This document shows positions 10,184 to 18,500 of a DNA stretch of 64,000 bases, piece by piece. Location: positions 1 to 64,000 of the forward strand of contig JACJWC010000008.1 in NCBI GenBank assembly GCA_020637335.1. The letters run 5' to 3'. The DNA comes from Acidobacteriota bacterium. Its GTDB lineage: Bacteria > Acidobacteriota > Holophagae > Acanthopleuribacterales > Acanthopleuribacteraceae. Position 1 is the first letter of the stretch; each line of letters opens with the position of its first letter. A program made the position numbers and the translations under genes. The notes beneath the pieces were generated by a model. It had not been told where the DNA came from. It searched no databases and was given only the letters and a program-made list of their open reading frames with translations.

Positions 10184-10290
10184 TTCAATCGCCCGTCCGG
10201 GCTCCCCGATTTGGGGGGAGGCATTGTCCCACACCTCCTCCGTCGGTGTGGGCTCACGGGTCAATCGGCCTGTGGCCTCCTGGATGAGGC
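10184..10290 (-). repeat. Structured repeat, copy B, inverted relative to copy A
   Basis: Reverse-complement relative of copy A. The main stem is CCCACACC (10228-10235) with GGTGTGGG (10245-10252). Relative to copy A both sides of one pair have changed (C-G in A, A-T in B), so pairing is kept. The flanking dyads GGCC...GGCC (10267-10277) and GCCC...GGGC (10191-10202) are kept at matching spacing. Confidence 0.7.
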
Positions 10291-10527
10291 TTGACTTGGA
10301 TAAATGCGGATGGTGTGGATTGGGTCCTTTCCAATTGCTAGTTGGTCTGGCTTTCACGATGCAACCCCCATAATTATTGGGTCCCAATTTGTTCGGATTC
10401 GAACCGGGCCGCATTTATGGCTCGGCATTTTTTTTGAACTGTCCCAATCAATCCAAGTCTTTATTAAAAAAACGGGCTAACCTCCGACGCAGGTTGAAAC
10501 CGTTCGGTCGCAGGTTGGCAACCCGTG

Positions 10528-12819
10528 CTACTGGAGTGCAATTGCCTTTTCGACTAGGGTTTGGAACTCGAGCCGTAAGGGATCAGTTGATGACGCTTTG
10601 AGCCATTTTTGGACCTTTGGCCAGGGCGTTTGGATGGCACTGCCGCGCAGGTTGAGACCGAAACAGGCAACGGCCAGGGCGAATTGGGTGTCGGCACTGG
10701 TTTCCTCCAGCTTTTGGTAGCTGTCACTGACCGGGAAACTGAGCAATTGGCTGGTATCACTATCCGGCTTTTTGTAGCGGATCTTTACGGTCAACAATTC
10801 GTTGCTAAAAGCATCGGCGGTCGGTTCGGCCTGAGCCTGGTATTTGAGCGGGTCGATGGATCCTGCTTTGCTGGCCTGATCGACCGGCACGATTTCGTAC
10901 AGCGCTGTAACCGTATGACCGGCGCCGATCTCGCCGGCGTCTTTGCTGTCGTCGTTGAAGTCACGTGCAGCCATTTTGCGGTTTTCGTAGCCGATCAATC
11001 GGTAGGAAGACACGGCTTGCGGATTGAATTCGACCTGGATCTTGACGTCCTTGGCAATCGTCATCAGGGTTCCGGTCAATTGGTGGACCATGACTTTGTC
11101 GGCTTCTACTTCCGAATCGATGTAGGCATAAAAACCATTGCCTTTATCGGCCAATAATTCGAGGGTGGAATCCTGGTAATTGCCCATGCCAAAGCCTAAA
11201 ACGGTTAGAAAAACGCCACCTTTGGCTTTTTCGCTGATCAGCTTTTCCAAGGAACTGTTGTCGGAGATGCCGACGTTGAAATCTCCGTCCGTGGCCAGGA
11301 TGATACGGTTGATGCCGTCCTTTTTGAAGGCGGATTGGGCCAGGGCATAGGCGGCCTCGATACCGGCACTGCCCTGGGTGGAACCGCCGGCCGAAAGCTG
11401 TTGGATGGCCTGGACTATCGTGGCTTTTTGGCTGACCGGAGTGGGGTCGAGCAGGGTTCCACTGGAACCGGCGTAAACGACCAGGGCGACCGAATCATCC
11501 CCGCGCAGATGGTTGACCAGTTTGGTCAGACTGCTCTGCACAAGCGGTAATTTGTTGGGGTTCTCCATCGAGCCGGAGACATCGACCAGAAAGACCAGGT
11601 TACAGGCCGGTCGGCTGGCGGGATCGACCTCATAACCTTTGAGTCCGATACGCGCAATGCGGTGCGCTTCGTTCCATGGCGCGGATGTCACTTCGACCGA
11701 GGCGGAGAAGGGTTGACCGGGATCCGGGGTTGGGTAGGCATAATCGAAATAGTTGATCAGTTCCTCGATGCGGATGGCGCCGGGTGGCGGTAGTTGGCCC
11801 TGATTCAAAAAGCGGCGCAAGTTGCTGTAGGACGCGGTATCGACATCAATCGAAAAGGTCGAGAGCGGATCGTGTTGTGGATCGAGAAACGGATTTTCGG
11901 CGATCACCGCGTAGGATTCGGTATTGGACCAACCCAGTTCATCGCGTAACTGGTTGATTTTGGTTTCGATCTGCTGGATCGCCATTTTGCGCTCGGGACT
12001 TGGCAGGTTGAGGTAGGCCTGTTGCTGGGTCAACCATTCCTCTTTCAGCTTGCCCAGTTGGAACTTGCGCCGCTCATCGGCCTTGGCTTCCTTGCGGTCG
12101 AGAACGTTGGGGTCCACATCGCCATCGCGGTTTTCCTCGTTCAGGTAGGATTCATCCACGGATGGTTCGCTTGGATATGATTTAGCAATTGCACACGGAG
12201 CATCTGTAATTCCGATTCCGTAGTCTTTTTGGATGACTTCCATCGATTCGTTGTATTCGATGATCGTATTTTGTTCATATTTGTGGCTGTGGTGCGGCTG
12301 ACTGGACAAACGAGGTTTTGGCACTGCGGGCGGTTTCTTATTTGCCGCCTGATGAAGGGTGTTATCTACCTGATGATCCCGAAGGATTTCTTCGGGCACC
12401 TCATCGAGGGGAACTAATTCGGGCTGACCGACCACCTGTTCCAGCGGAACAACTTGGCCATTGGGTAAGACCACGTCGCCAGATTGGACTTCAGCGGGTG
12501 GCGTTGTTGGGATGGGTTCGGGAAGGCTTTGGGTTCCTACGTATTGCCAGACGATGATGCAGATGAGCAGGGCCGCAGCCAGGCCGGCGTAGGTCAACCA
12601 GAGTGGGCGTTGACCCAGGATGCGGGCGCGTTGTTTCGCAGTCAGTTTGGGCAAGGGTTCGTGTTGCAGGCTTTCGCCCAACAGACTGGCCATCTCCTGG
12701 ATGGCTTGGATTTCGGCTTTGAGGCTGGGATCCTGTTTAATCGCTTTTTTGACGGCTTTGATTTGGGCCGGAGTCGCTTCACCGAGTGCATAGGCGGTGA
12801 GTAGGGTTTGGTCGATCAT
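10528..12819 (-). CDS. Anti-sigma-like/YfbK-type VWA membrane protein
   Basis: 763 residues. The N-terminus (1-70) is a short helical segment like the cytoplasmic head of ECF anti-sigma or zinc-finger-less regulator proteins. One membrane helix follows (about 74-96), then a Pro-rich, low-complexity linker. The exported part is like E. coli YfbK: a VWF_N-type segment (about 305-390), a von Willebrand A domain with the metal-site motif DVSGSM (near 415), and a C-terminal DUF3520-like region. Its start overlaps the end of the sigma-factor gene upstream by four bases (ATGA, 12816-12819), so the pair is co-translated. By inference the VWA part senses an envelope signal and the head holds the sigma factor. 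No direct evidence for ligand or regulon. Confidence 0.85.
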   Translation of the reverse strand: MIDQTLLTAYALGEATPAQIKAVKKAIKQDPSLKAEIQAIQEMASLLGESLQHEPLPKLTAKQRARILGQRPLWLTYAGLAAALLICIIVWQYVGTQSLPEPIPTTPPAEVQSGDVVLPNGQVVPLEQVVGQPELVPLDEVPEEILRDHQVDNTLHQAANKKPPAVPKPRLSSQPHHSHKYEQNTIIEYNESMEVIQKDYGIGITDAPCAIAKSYPSEPSVDESYLNEENRDGDVDPNVLDRKEAKADERRKFQLGKLKEEWLTQQQAYLNLPSPERKMAIQQIETKINQLRDELGWSNTESYAVIAENPFLDPQHDPLSTFSIDVDTASYSNLRRFLNQGQLPPPGAIRIEELINYFDYAYPTPDPGQPFSASVEVTSAPWNEAHRIARIGLKGYEVDPASRPACNLVFLVDVSGSMENPNKLPLVQSSLTKLVNHLRGDDSVALVVYAGSSGTLLDPTPVSQKATIVQAIQQLSAGGSTQGSAGIEAAYALAQSAFKKDGINRIILATDGDFNVGISDNSSLEKLISEKAKGGVFLTVLGFGMGNYQDSTLELLADKGNGFYAYIDSEVEADKVMVHQLTGTLMTIAKDVKIQVEFNPQAVSSYRLIGYENRKMAARDFNDDSKDAGEIGAGHTVTALYEIVPVDQASKAGSIDPLKYQAQAEPTADAFSNELLTVKIRYKKPDSDTSQLLSFPVSDSYQKLEETSADTQFALAVACFGLNLRGSAIQTPWPKVQKWLKASSTDPLRLEFQTLVEKAIALQ

Positions 12820-13313
12820 GTCCGCACCTCCAAAGTCGACATTTTTTTGCGTAGAGCGGTCATGGCCTGGTGCAGCAGCACCCCGACGTGGTTGGCGGTA
12901 AGCCCGGTAATTTCGCCAATTTCCTTGTAACTGAGGCCTTCCTGGAACTTGAGTCGGACGATTTCGCGTTGGGTCGCGGGAAGGCGATGGACCAGCCGCA
13001 TGAGGCGTTGCGTGATATCTTGGGTTTCCAATTGGTCCAGCGGCGATGGGGCCGGATGGATCCGTTGATCGAGAGTTGCATCAACCATGTGTTTGTCCTT
13101 TCGAAAATGATCGGTGATCAGGTTGCGACAAACCCGCAAGAGCCAGGGCAGAGTCGGATCAAAAGGTTCCTGTTGGGCGAGGCGCAGAAAGGATTCCTGA
13201 ACCATGTCTTGGGCATGGGTCAGATCACCCAGAAGCGACTGCGCGTAACGCAACAGTTTGCCTTCACATAAGTTAAGTTGATCTCGAAGCCAGGCGCTTT
13301 TGGTGGGATGCAT
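12816..13313 (-). CDS. ECF-type RNA polymerase sigma factor
   Basis: 165 residues. Region 2 is recognisable in RYAQSLLGDLTHAQDMVQES (near residues 22-41). Region 4 is a helix-turn-helix in the last 60 residues (LPATQREIV, then LSYKEIGEITGLTANHV). No extra SnoaL or other C-terminal domain. The ATG at 13313 is preferred over an in-frame ATG at 13355 because AAAGGA lies about nine bases before it. It overlaps the downstream VWA/anti-sigma-like gene by four bases, which fits the usual sigma/anti-sigma pairing. Probably cotranscribed from a promoter in 13314-13424. Confidence 0.9.
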   Translation of the reverse strand: MHPTKSAWLRDQLNLCEGKLLRYAQSLLGDLTHAQDMVQESFLRLAQQEPFDPTLPWLLRVCRNLITDHFRKDKHMVDATLDQRIHPAPSPLDQLETQDITQRLMRLVHRLPATQREIVRLKFQEGLSYKEIGEITGLTANHVGVLLHQAMTALRKKMSTLEVRT

Positions 13314-13665
13314 CCATTGCCGTCCTTTGTTGAGGTAAACGGATGAGGCAGGCATTTATTAATCAAAAAGTTAAAAAAAGCAAAAAAGGCGTGATTGGGG
13401 GTTTGAGTTGGGTGGGGCGGTTGCGTGGACAGTGGACCTAATGGACACAGTGGACGCAGTGGACGCAGTGGACATGGACGAAGTAGACGGAGTGGACTGA
13501 GGGTGCAGCAGCGCGGGCCTTCGGGTCAGCGTCTGGCTGGCCCTATTGATTGCCTTGCCTCCAAAATCGCGGGAGTCTGAATCGCTATTTCAATCGCGGA
13601 GCCCAGGCGGATCAGCGTCCTTTTCGGGGAATGTCGCGGTACTTCGCGGGTTTTCAGGTGCCGGG
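13314..13665. other. Intergenic interval holding the tandem repeat
   Basis: About 350 bases with no gene seen. It should contain the promoter of the sigma-factor operon (minus strand) next to an A/T-rich stretch at 13355-13385, the 9-bp tandem repeat at 13425-13497, and otherwise unremarkable sequence. Confidence 0.6.
13425..13497. repeat. Tandem 9-bp repeat, consensus [AG]CAGTGGAC
   Basis: About eight imperfect units ending in GTGGAC or a close variant, with two exact adjacent copies of GCAGTGGAC in the centre. It lies in the gene-free interval upstream of the sigma-factor gene and downstream of the 13666-14688 gene. Confidence 0.85.
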
Positions 13666-14688
13666 TCAGGGATTCAGCGCCACAAATTCAAAGACTTCGC
13701 GGTCATGGCGGATGCCCCATTCACCGGGCACCAGCGCCAGATAACCTTCGGGCCTTTGCCAGCTGGTTTTGCGCAAAAATGCCTTATCAGCAAAGTGTTC
13801 CGGGTCGGTCCAGTTTAGGCCTTCGATGCGGATTTGGGAGGTTGGGCCCGGTCCCAACAGCCAGGAATCTCCAACTTTTCGGCCGGTGACCCAACTGGCG
13901 AAATTCAAGTCAGGGTCGCTCAGGCCCCAGATTTGGAGTGGTGTGCCAGTTTGGAGCAGGTGCAAATTCGCCAAAAACGTGCCGGTTTGGGTGTTCAGCA
14001 AGGCACAGGATTGGTCCATTTCAGTAAATACGGCAACCCAGCTGCCGGTTTCTTCTAGCGCTACGAAAAGATCGACGGATTCTTCAAGGGCAGGGCTTCT
14101 CCAGTGGGGCTGGCCTTGGGCATCCAAACGAACCACCGATTGACCGCGACCAACCAACACGGATCGGTCGTTTAAGAGCAAAAGGCTGGGCCCGGCCAGA
14201 TCCAAATTCCAATCCCCAACAACCAATTTCCGCGGATGGGGTTCCAATGGATCGTATTCTACGGTCCCATTTTGGGCCAATAGGAAATGCTGGCGATTTG
14301 GACTCACCCGTATCGGCCGGTAGGCACCGGCGTAAGAAGAAACTTTTCGACCCCGTGCGTCAAAAAGCGTGAAGGCCATATGTTCCGGGTCCGAATCGGT
14401 TTCGGGTTTGCCACCGGTGGTGGCGCCAACCAAAAAGAGCGACTGGTGGTTAGGCGTTTGCAAGCAAAAATAAAAGCCGTTACCGTTGACCTCATGGTGC
14501 AACACCGGGTTTCCTTTTGTATCCAATACGATAAAGCTGGTCCTGTGACGGTCGCTCATTAGGGCCACTTTTTCACCGTTGGCCGTGCTTTCGATTTCGG
14601 TTCGAATGCGGTTTTGTGAGGTCAGGTACCAATCCAGGGAAGTCTTGTAGAATACCGGGTCAGCTAGCCAGAGAATAATCAGCAACAT
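13666..14688 (-). CDS. Hypothetical exported protein, probable beta-propeller
   Basis: 340 residues, not matched to a named family. The N-terminus (MLLIILWLADP) is hydrophobic and could be a signal peptide or anchor. The body alternates short beta-rich segments with Gly/Asp turns (for example DTKGNPVLHH, DARGRKVSSY, DAQGQPHWRS) at irregular 40-50 residue intervals. That pattern fits a WD40/PQQ-like propeller. No catalytic motif visible. It is transcribed alone on the minus strand, divergent from the AraC regulator gene. Confidence 0.65.
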   Translation of the reverse strand: MLLIILWLADPVFYKTSLDWYLTSQNRIRTEIESTANGEKVALMSDRHRTSFIVLDTKGNPVLHHEVNGNGFYFCLQTPNHQSLFLVGATTGGKPETDSDPEHMAFTLFDARGRKVSSYAGAYRPIRVSPNRQHFLLAQNGTVEYDPLEPHPRKLVVGDWNLDLAGPSLLLLNDRSVLVGRGQSVVRLDAQGQPHWRSPALEESVDLFVALEETGSWVAVFTEMDQSCALLNTQTGTFLANLHLLQTGTPLQIWGLSDPDLNFASWVTGRKVGDSWLLGPGPTSQIRIEGLNWTDPEHFADKAFLRKTSWQRPEGYLALVPGEWGIRHDREVFEFVALNP

Positions 14689-14874
14689 CCAGGTTTCCTT
14701 TTTGTTGGGTTACCTCTTTTACGATTTCCTCCACCAGAAAGTCGACAATTCCTTCATACCAAAACCCTAACGGGTGGAAATCACGCACAAACATCCACTT
14801 AACGCTCACCTGTATGCCGTGATCTCGCAAATACCCATGTTACACTCAGATCAAGAACCACGATCCGAGAGCTC

Positions 14875-15696
14875 ATGATTTTCCATTTCCATGTGCCTGT
14901 GCCGCCCCTGAACCGCTATGTGGCGAACATGGTCTATTTCGAGGGGTTTAATCCCGAACACAATGTGGATCGGCTACTGCCGGATGGTCACATGGAACTG
15001 CTGATCGACCTGACCGATACCCCCAAATACATTTACGACAACGAAACCTTAAAAGAGATCCAAGCTTGTCACCACGTTTGGATCAGCGGGTTACGCACCC
15101 AATACATTTCGATTCCGTCCGGCAAAGATTCGCGTCTGTTGGTGGTTACCTTCCAACGCGGTCAAGCCTTTCCGTTCCTACCTTTACCTGTCCAGGAACT
15201 GACCAATTGTGTGGTGGATGCCGATCTGATTTTTGGCGATTTAACCCATCAGTTACGCGAACAATTGCTGGGATTAAATGATGCGTTCCAGATGTTTGCC
15301 TGCATCGAACGCTTTCTGATGAATCAAATGTGCCCGCCGGACGACCCGACCCAAGCATGTGTTTCTTTTGCGGTTGAGCAGCTCAGCCAAAACCCGAGCC
15401 AAATGCGCCTGGAAACGCTTAGCCAAAAAATTGGCTATTCGCAAAAACACTTCATTCACCTCTTTAAGAAACAGGTCGGTGTCACGCCCAAACAATTCCT
15501 GAAGATCATGCGTTTTCAACAGGTGATCCGCACCCTTTCGCAGCAAAAGCATTTGGCTTGGCATCAACTCGCCCTGGACTGCGGTTATTTTGATCAGGCC
15601 CATTTCATTCACGATTTTAAGCAGTTCGCAGGGATGACCCCGAGTCTGTACTCCGAACGGGAAATCTTTTTCGAAAACTACATTCCCATCGGTTGA
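14875..15696 (+). CDS. AraC-family transcriptional regulator
   Basis: 273 residues. The N-terminal half (about 5-145) resembles the DUF6597 sensor domain found in many AraC regulators (DRLLPDGHMELLIDL). The C-terminal 100 residues form the double helix-turn-helix AraC DNA-binding domain: LETLSQKIGYSQKHFIHLFK, then the second helix pair with LALDCGYFDQAHFIHDFK and FAGMTPSLY at the end. The effector is unknown. The gene lies 75 bases before a DUF1761 membrane protein and a DUF4287 protein on the same strand, which are plausible targets or operon partners. Confidence 0.9.
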   Translation: MIFHFHVPVPPLNRYVANMVYFEGFNPEHNVDRLLPDGHMELLIDLTDTPKYIYDNETLKEIQACHHVWISGLRTQYISIPSGKDSRLLVVTFQRGQAFPFLPLPVQELTNCVVDADLIFGDLTHQLREQLLGLNDAFQMFACIERFLMNQMCPPDDPTQACVSFAVEQLSQNPSQMRLETLSQKIGYSQKHFIHLFKKQVGVTPKQFLKIMRFQQVIRTLSQQKHLAWHQLALDCGYFDQAHFIHDFKQFAGMTPSLYSEREIFFENYIPIG

Positions 15697-15771
15697 GGTA
15701 AATTTTTTCCAATACGGAGGCCGACGCTATCCGCCATATTGGCTCCAGAACACACGTAAAAGGAGACCGAT

Positions 15772-16179
15772 ATGGAAACACTTCACCTCAATCATTGGGC
15801 TGTTTTTGTCTGCGCCCTGCTCAACCTGTTCCTGGGCGCGCTCTGGTATTCGCCCCTGCTCTTTTACAAGCCCTGGCTCAAAGAAACAGGTCTGAAAGAA
15901 GAAGCGCTGGCTAAAATCAACCCGGCCAAACTCTATTCCTTTAGCCTGGTCCTGGCCTGGTTGATCAGCTACAACCTGGCCTTCTTTCTGGGCGATGAAA
16001 AAACCGATTGGGCCTGGGGCCTGACCGCCGGGTTCCTGGCCGGGTTCGGCTGGGCAACGATGATCTTTATCCTGATCGCCGCTTTTGAACAGAGAAGTTG
16101 GCGCTACATGGTTATTAATGGCGGGTACATCACCGTTTATTTCAGCCTGATCGGGCTGATCTTGGGCGCCTGGCGCTAG
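15772..16179 (+). CDS. DUF1761-family small membrane protein
   Basis: 135 residues with four predicted membrane helices (about 8-28, 55-75, 82-105 and 112-132). The sequence pattern NHWAVFVCALLNLFLGALWYSP near the start and WGLTAGFLAGFGWATMIF in the middle matches DUF1761 proteins. Function of the family is unknown. AAAAGGAGA before the ATG is a good ribosome-binding site. It is followed 10 bases later by the DUF4287/DUF5655 gene, so the two form an operon, possibly under the AraC regulator just upstream. Confidence 0.8.
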   Translation: METLHLNHWAVFVCALLNLFLGALWYSPLLFYKPWLKETGLKEEALAKINPAKLYSFSLVLAWLISYNLAFFLGDEKTDWAWGLTAGFLAGFGWATMIFILIAAFEQRSWRYMVINGGYITVYFSLIGLILGAWR

Positions 16180-16189
16180 GCGGAACACC

Positions 16190-16765
16190 ATGGCAAAAAC
16201 ATCTGCAGAAATCGAAAGAGACTTTATTCAATCGCTGCCGGCCGAAACAGGCCAAAACTTGGAGCAATGGTTAAAGGCGCTCAAAGCGAACCCTTTGGAT
16301 AAGCGTAATGAACAAATTGAATGGCTCAAAACCGAACGCGGTTGGGGCCATATGAACGCCTCTCTACTGGTAGGGATTTACCACAACCATGGCCGTCCCG
16401 TTTACGGTCAGGCGTCAGACTTACTTGAAAACCAATTTGCAAAGGCCGAGCACTTGCGGCCAGCCTTCGAACGGCTTAAAGCCATTGTTTTGGAACGCTT
16501 CCCGCAGGCACAACTTATTCCCAAGAAGACCTACATTTCCTTCACCCAGAAACGCGAATTTCTGGCCGTAAACGTTAAAAGCAAGGAGCTGCGGCTCGGC
16601 TTGGATTTAGGAGATGTCGCCTTTTCCGACAATTTGCAAAAAGCCAAGCTGAGTGGACCTATGCCGCGATTCACACACATGATAGTGCTCGGACCTGAGG
16701 ACACGCTCCACGACCGGGATTGGATTTGGATCAACCAATCCCATCAACGAGTTCACCCTGGTTAA
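16190..16765 (+). CDS. DUF4287/DUF5655 domain protein
   Basis: 191 residues, soluble. Residues 1-75 match the DUF4287 pattern (EQWLKALKANPLDKRNEQIEWLKTERGWGHMNASLL). Residues 90-185 match DUF5655 (KKTYISFTQKREFLAVNVKSKELRLGLDL, then RFTHMIVL). These two domains are commonly found together in bacterial proteins of unknown function, often near AraC-type regulators. It lies 10 bases downstream of the DUF1761 gene. Confidence 0.8.
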   Translation: MAKTSAEIERDFIQSLPAETGQNLEQWLKALKANPLDKRNEQIEWLKTERGWGHMNASLLVGIYHNHGRPVYGQASDLLENQFAKAEHLRPAFERLKAIVLERFPQAQLIPKKTYISFTQKREFLAVNVKSKELRLGLDLGDVAFSDNLQKAKLSGPMPRFTHMIVLGPEDTLHDRDWIWINQSHQRVHPG

Positions 16766-16794
16766 GAATGAATTTCCGTCCACTACCGTTACGT

Positions 16795-17172
16795 CTAGCG
16801 GTGGTGGTGCCACCACCCTTTTTCGGCCTCCTGACATTTATTGCAGACCCAGCGCACGACGGGATAATCCGGGCCTTCACAAGTGCCCGACCAGAGATTG
16901 AGGTAGGAATTGGGGAACTGATGGACCAGCGCTCGCCGATAGCGGCTACTGGCCACAAATAATCCAGAGGTTGGCATCAATTCGGTGGCGATGGTTTTCT
17001 GATGATGGATATGGCATTCGCTTTCATAACGATATTCCAAACCAGTGCCAGCATTAATCAATTTGCCAAACAAAACCTCATCTGGATGAGGCCCAGCGTT
17101 ATGCAATACACAGCCGACAAACAAGCCCATCAAAATGAGCCAAAAAAGAATGGATTGCATCGTGGCTTTCAT
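16795..17172 (-). CDS. Small putative lipoprotein, Cys/His-rich end
   Basis: 125 residues. The N-terminus (MKATMQSILFWLILMGLFVGC) is a lipoprotein signal with lipobox LFVGC, so the mature protein would start at Cys21. The rest has no recognised domain. The end carries a CNKC pair followed by a WWHHHR tail, which could bind metal. The ATG at 17172 puts the charged residue before the hydrophobic core; an ATG four codons later is also possible. Neither has a strong ribosome-binding site. Convergent with the DUF4287 gene. Confidence 0.6.
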   Translation of the reverse strand: MKATMQSILFWLILMGLFVGCVLHNAGPHPDEVLFGKLINAGTGLEYRYESECHIHHQKTIATELMPTSGLFVASSRYRRALVHQFPNSYLNLWSGTCEGPDYPVVRWVCNKCQEAEKGWWHHHR

Positions 17173-17247
17173 AAACCCAGAGTAAAACAAAATAGAAAAA
17201 AATGGAAAATATTAAATTATTGAATTTTAAGATTTCATGTGAGTTGG

Positions 17248-17811
17248 TTATGAGGCTTTGGGCTTTTTGATCAGGCCTAGCCATTGCAAGATTTGCAGGA
17301 ACATGCCGACGATCCACAGGACAGCCAAACTGCTGATTGGAATGGCAAAAAACACTGAAAATTTCCAGTTGGGAACGAAGAGCAGGGAAAGTTCACGTTG
17401 GCTCTCATCAGCCAAAAAGGCTTCGACCTGATCCCGTTTCGCGCGAATACTTGCTGGTGAAACACTGACTTCCAATTGATCCGTCTCGTTGTGAAAGACC
17501 AGAAAAGATTCGTCCTCGGATCGTACCTTGCGCTGATTGTCTTGGGTACGCGAGTAGGTGCCTGCATGAAAACGATCATCAACGGAGCGAACACCCGCAA
17601 TAGACTTTTGAATGAACGGGATGACAAAAAGCAGGCAACTTTTTTTGTGGACACGAACTCCTTCAGGTCCCCGCGATAACTGAACATAATTCAAGGGTGC
17701 AACGGCGGTCCAAAAGGCCGGAAAGCCCACACAAAAAAGAAATCCGATAACCAAGGATGCCGGTGTCGTTTTGCCGGGTCTAAACGACGAGGGCTGATAT
17801 TTTCGGGCCAT
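17248..17811 (-). CDS. Hypothetical membrane protein with two helices
   Basis: 187 residues. Start fixed by a strong GGAGGGAGG five bases before the ATG at 17811. Membrane helices lie near residues 20-42 and 150-175, with a soluble middle that includes REDESFLVFHNE-like charged sequence (about 65-140). No family recognised. It is upstream of the lipoprotein gene on the same strand but separated by about 75 A/T-rich bases. It is divergent from the ExbD-like gene across an interval that holds two palindromic octamers. Confidence 0.65.
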   Translation of the reverse strand: MARKYQPSSFRPGKTTPASLVIGFLFCVGFPAFWTAVAPLNYVQLSRGPEGVRVHKKSCLLFVIPFIQKSIAGVRSVDDRFHAGTYSRTQDNQRKVRSEDESFLVFHNETDQLEVSVSPASIRAKRDQVEAFLADESQRELSLLFVPNWKFSVFFAIPISSLAVLWIVGMFLQILQWLGLIKKPKAS

Positions 17812-17946
17812 TGTCGCCTCCCTCCAAACAAACAACCAAACGTAATGAATCCAAAAAGCGAACACTACAGGCAGTATAAAACGGAACGCACCTGTCTCTA
17901 ATTATTTCGCACCAGGCGACCACTGAGCCCCTGTTTGAGTGCCCTT

Positions 17947-17965
17947 CAAGCTTGGATCAAGCTTG
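17947..17965. promoter_or_regulatory. Paired palindromic octamers, operator candidate
   Basis: Two copies of the self-complementary octamer CAAGCTTG (17947-17954 and 17958-17965) separated by GAT. They lie between the divergent genes at 17811 (minus) and 18060 (plus). They could be a regulator site or a hairpin. Confidence 0.35.
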
Positions 17966-18059
17966 CGCAAACAATTGGTAAATGCCTTGATTTCTTGTAG
18001 ATACCTACCCAAATTGAAGCAAAACACGTCCCCATAGTTTTATCTTACAGGAGCCTTTT

Positions 18060-18500
18060 ATGCGAAGAATGGTTTCATCTTTAACGCCCCAAATCCAAGC
18101 TGCACCGATGGCCGATACCGCGTTTTTGTTAATCATTTTTTTTATGTTGACGGCAACCATGACCGCCAAAAAGGGATTGGACCAATCCTTTAGCGAGGAG
18201 GAGGGTGCGGTAAGCCCTGCCATTTTATTAGCCGTGGATGGACAAGGTCAGGTCCAGTTGGATGGCACACCGATTGGCCTGATATCCAGCGAGTCCTGTG
18301 CTGCTGCTATCCGGGCCCAAAGTGCAGAAAAAGGTCAGACCTACTGGCTGCAAATGGATCAGAAAGCACCCTACCAAATATTTATTAAAACATTGGAAAC
18401 GCTGCAGCTGTGCCGCGCCCAGGAGCCGCGGGTGGAATGGGTCATTCCGGATGGCGATCAGGTCTTGTGGTACAACGCGGCCAGCTTACAGGGTCAATAA
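18060..18500 (+). CDS. ExbD/TolR-like biopolymer transport protein
   Basis: 146 residues. Short cytoplasmic head, then a single membrane helix (about 20-38) opening with MADTAFLLIIFFM. This matches the ExbD/TolR helix pattern in which an Asp (here Asp19) sits at the proton-channel position. A periplasmic domain of about 100 residues follows. Such proteins pair with ExbB/TolQ to use the proton gradient for outer-membrane work, but no ExbB-like gene is adjacent, so it is an orphan here. CAGGAG lies six bases before the ATG. It converges on and overlaps the HIT-family gene by 15 bases. Confidence 0.75.
   Translation: MRRMVSSLTPQIQAAPMADTAFLLIIFFMLTATMTAKKGLDQSFSEEEGAVSPAILLAVDGQGQVQLDGTPIGLISSESCAAAIRAQSAEKGQTYWLQMDQKAPYQIFIKTLETLQLCRAQEPRVEWVIPDGDQVLWYNAASLQGQ

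Larger units (their letters stand above)
9788..10527. other. 740-base gene-free stretch with structured repeats
   Basis: No convincing gene. Short open frames on both strands do not resemble proteins, and their overlap is explained by the inverted repeat. Contents are a hairpin at 9811-9833, two inverted copies of a hairpin-rich repeat (9950-10060 and 10184-10290) and a T-rich run near 10428. The 10-mer AACCCGTGCT occurs near both ends (9813-9822 and 10520-10529); this could be chance. Confidence 0.6.

Noticed and set aside
9950..10414. Overlapping frames of 128-154 codons on both strands of the repeat region, with similar peptides EA(S/T)GR and EPTPT in the two inverted copies
   Set aside because: The similarity follows from the DNA repeat; an indel breaks the frame between the copies, so selection on protein is unlikely.
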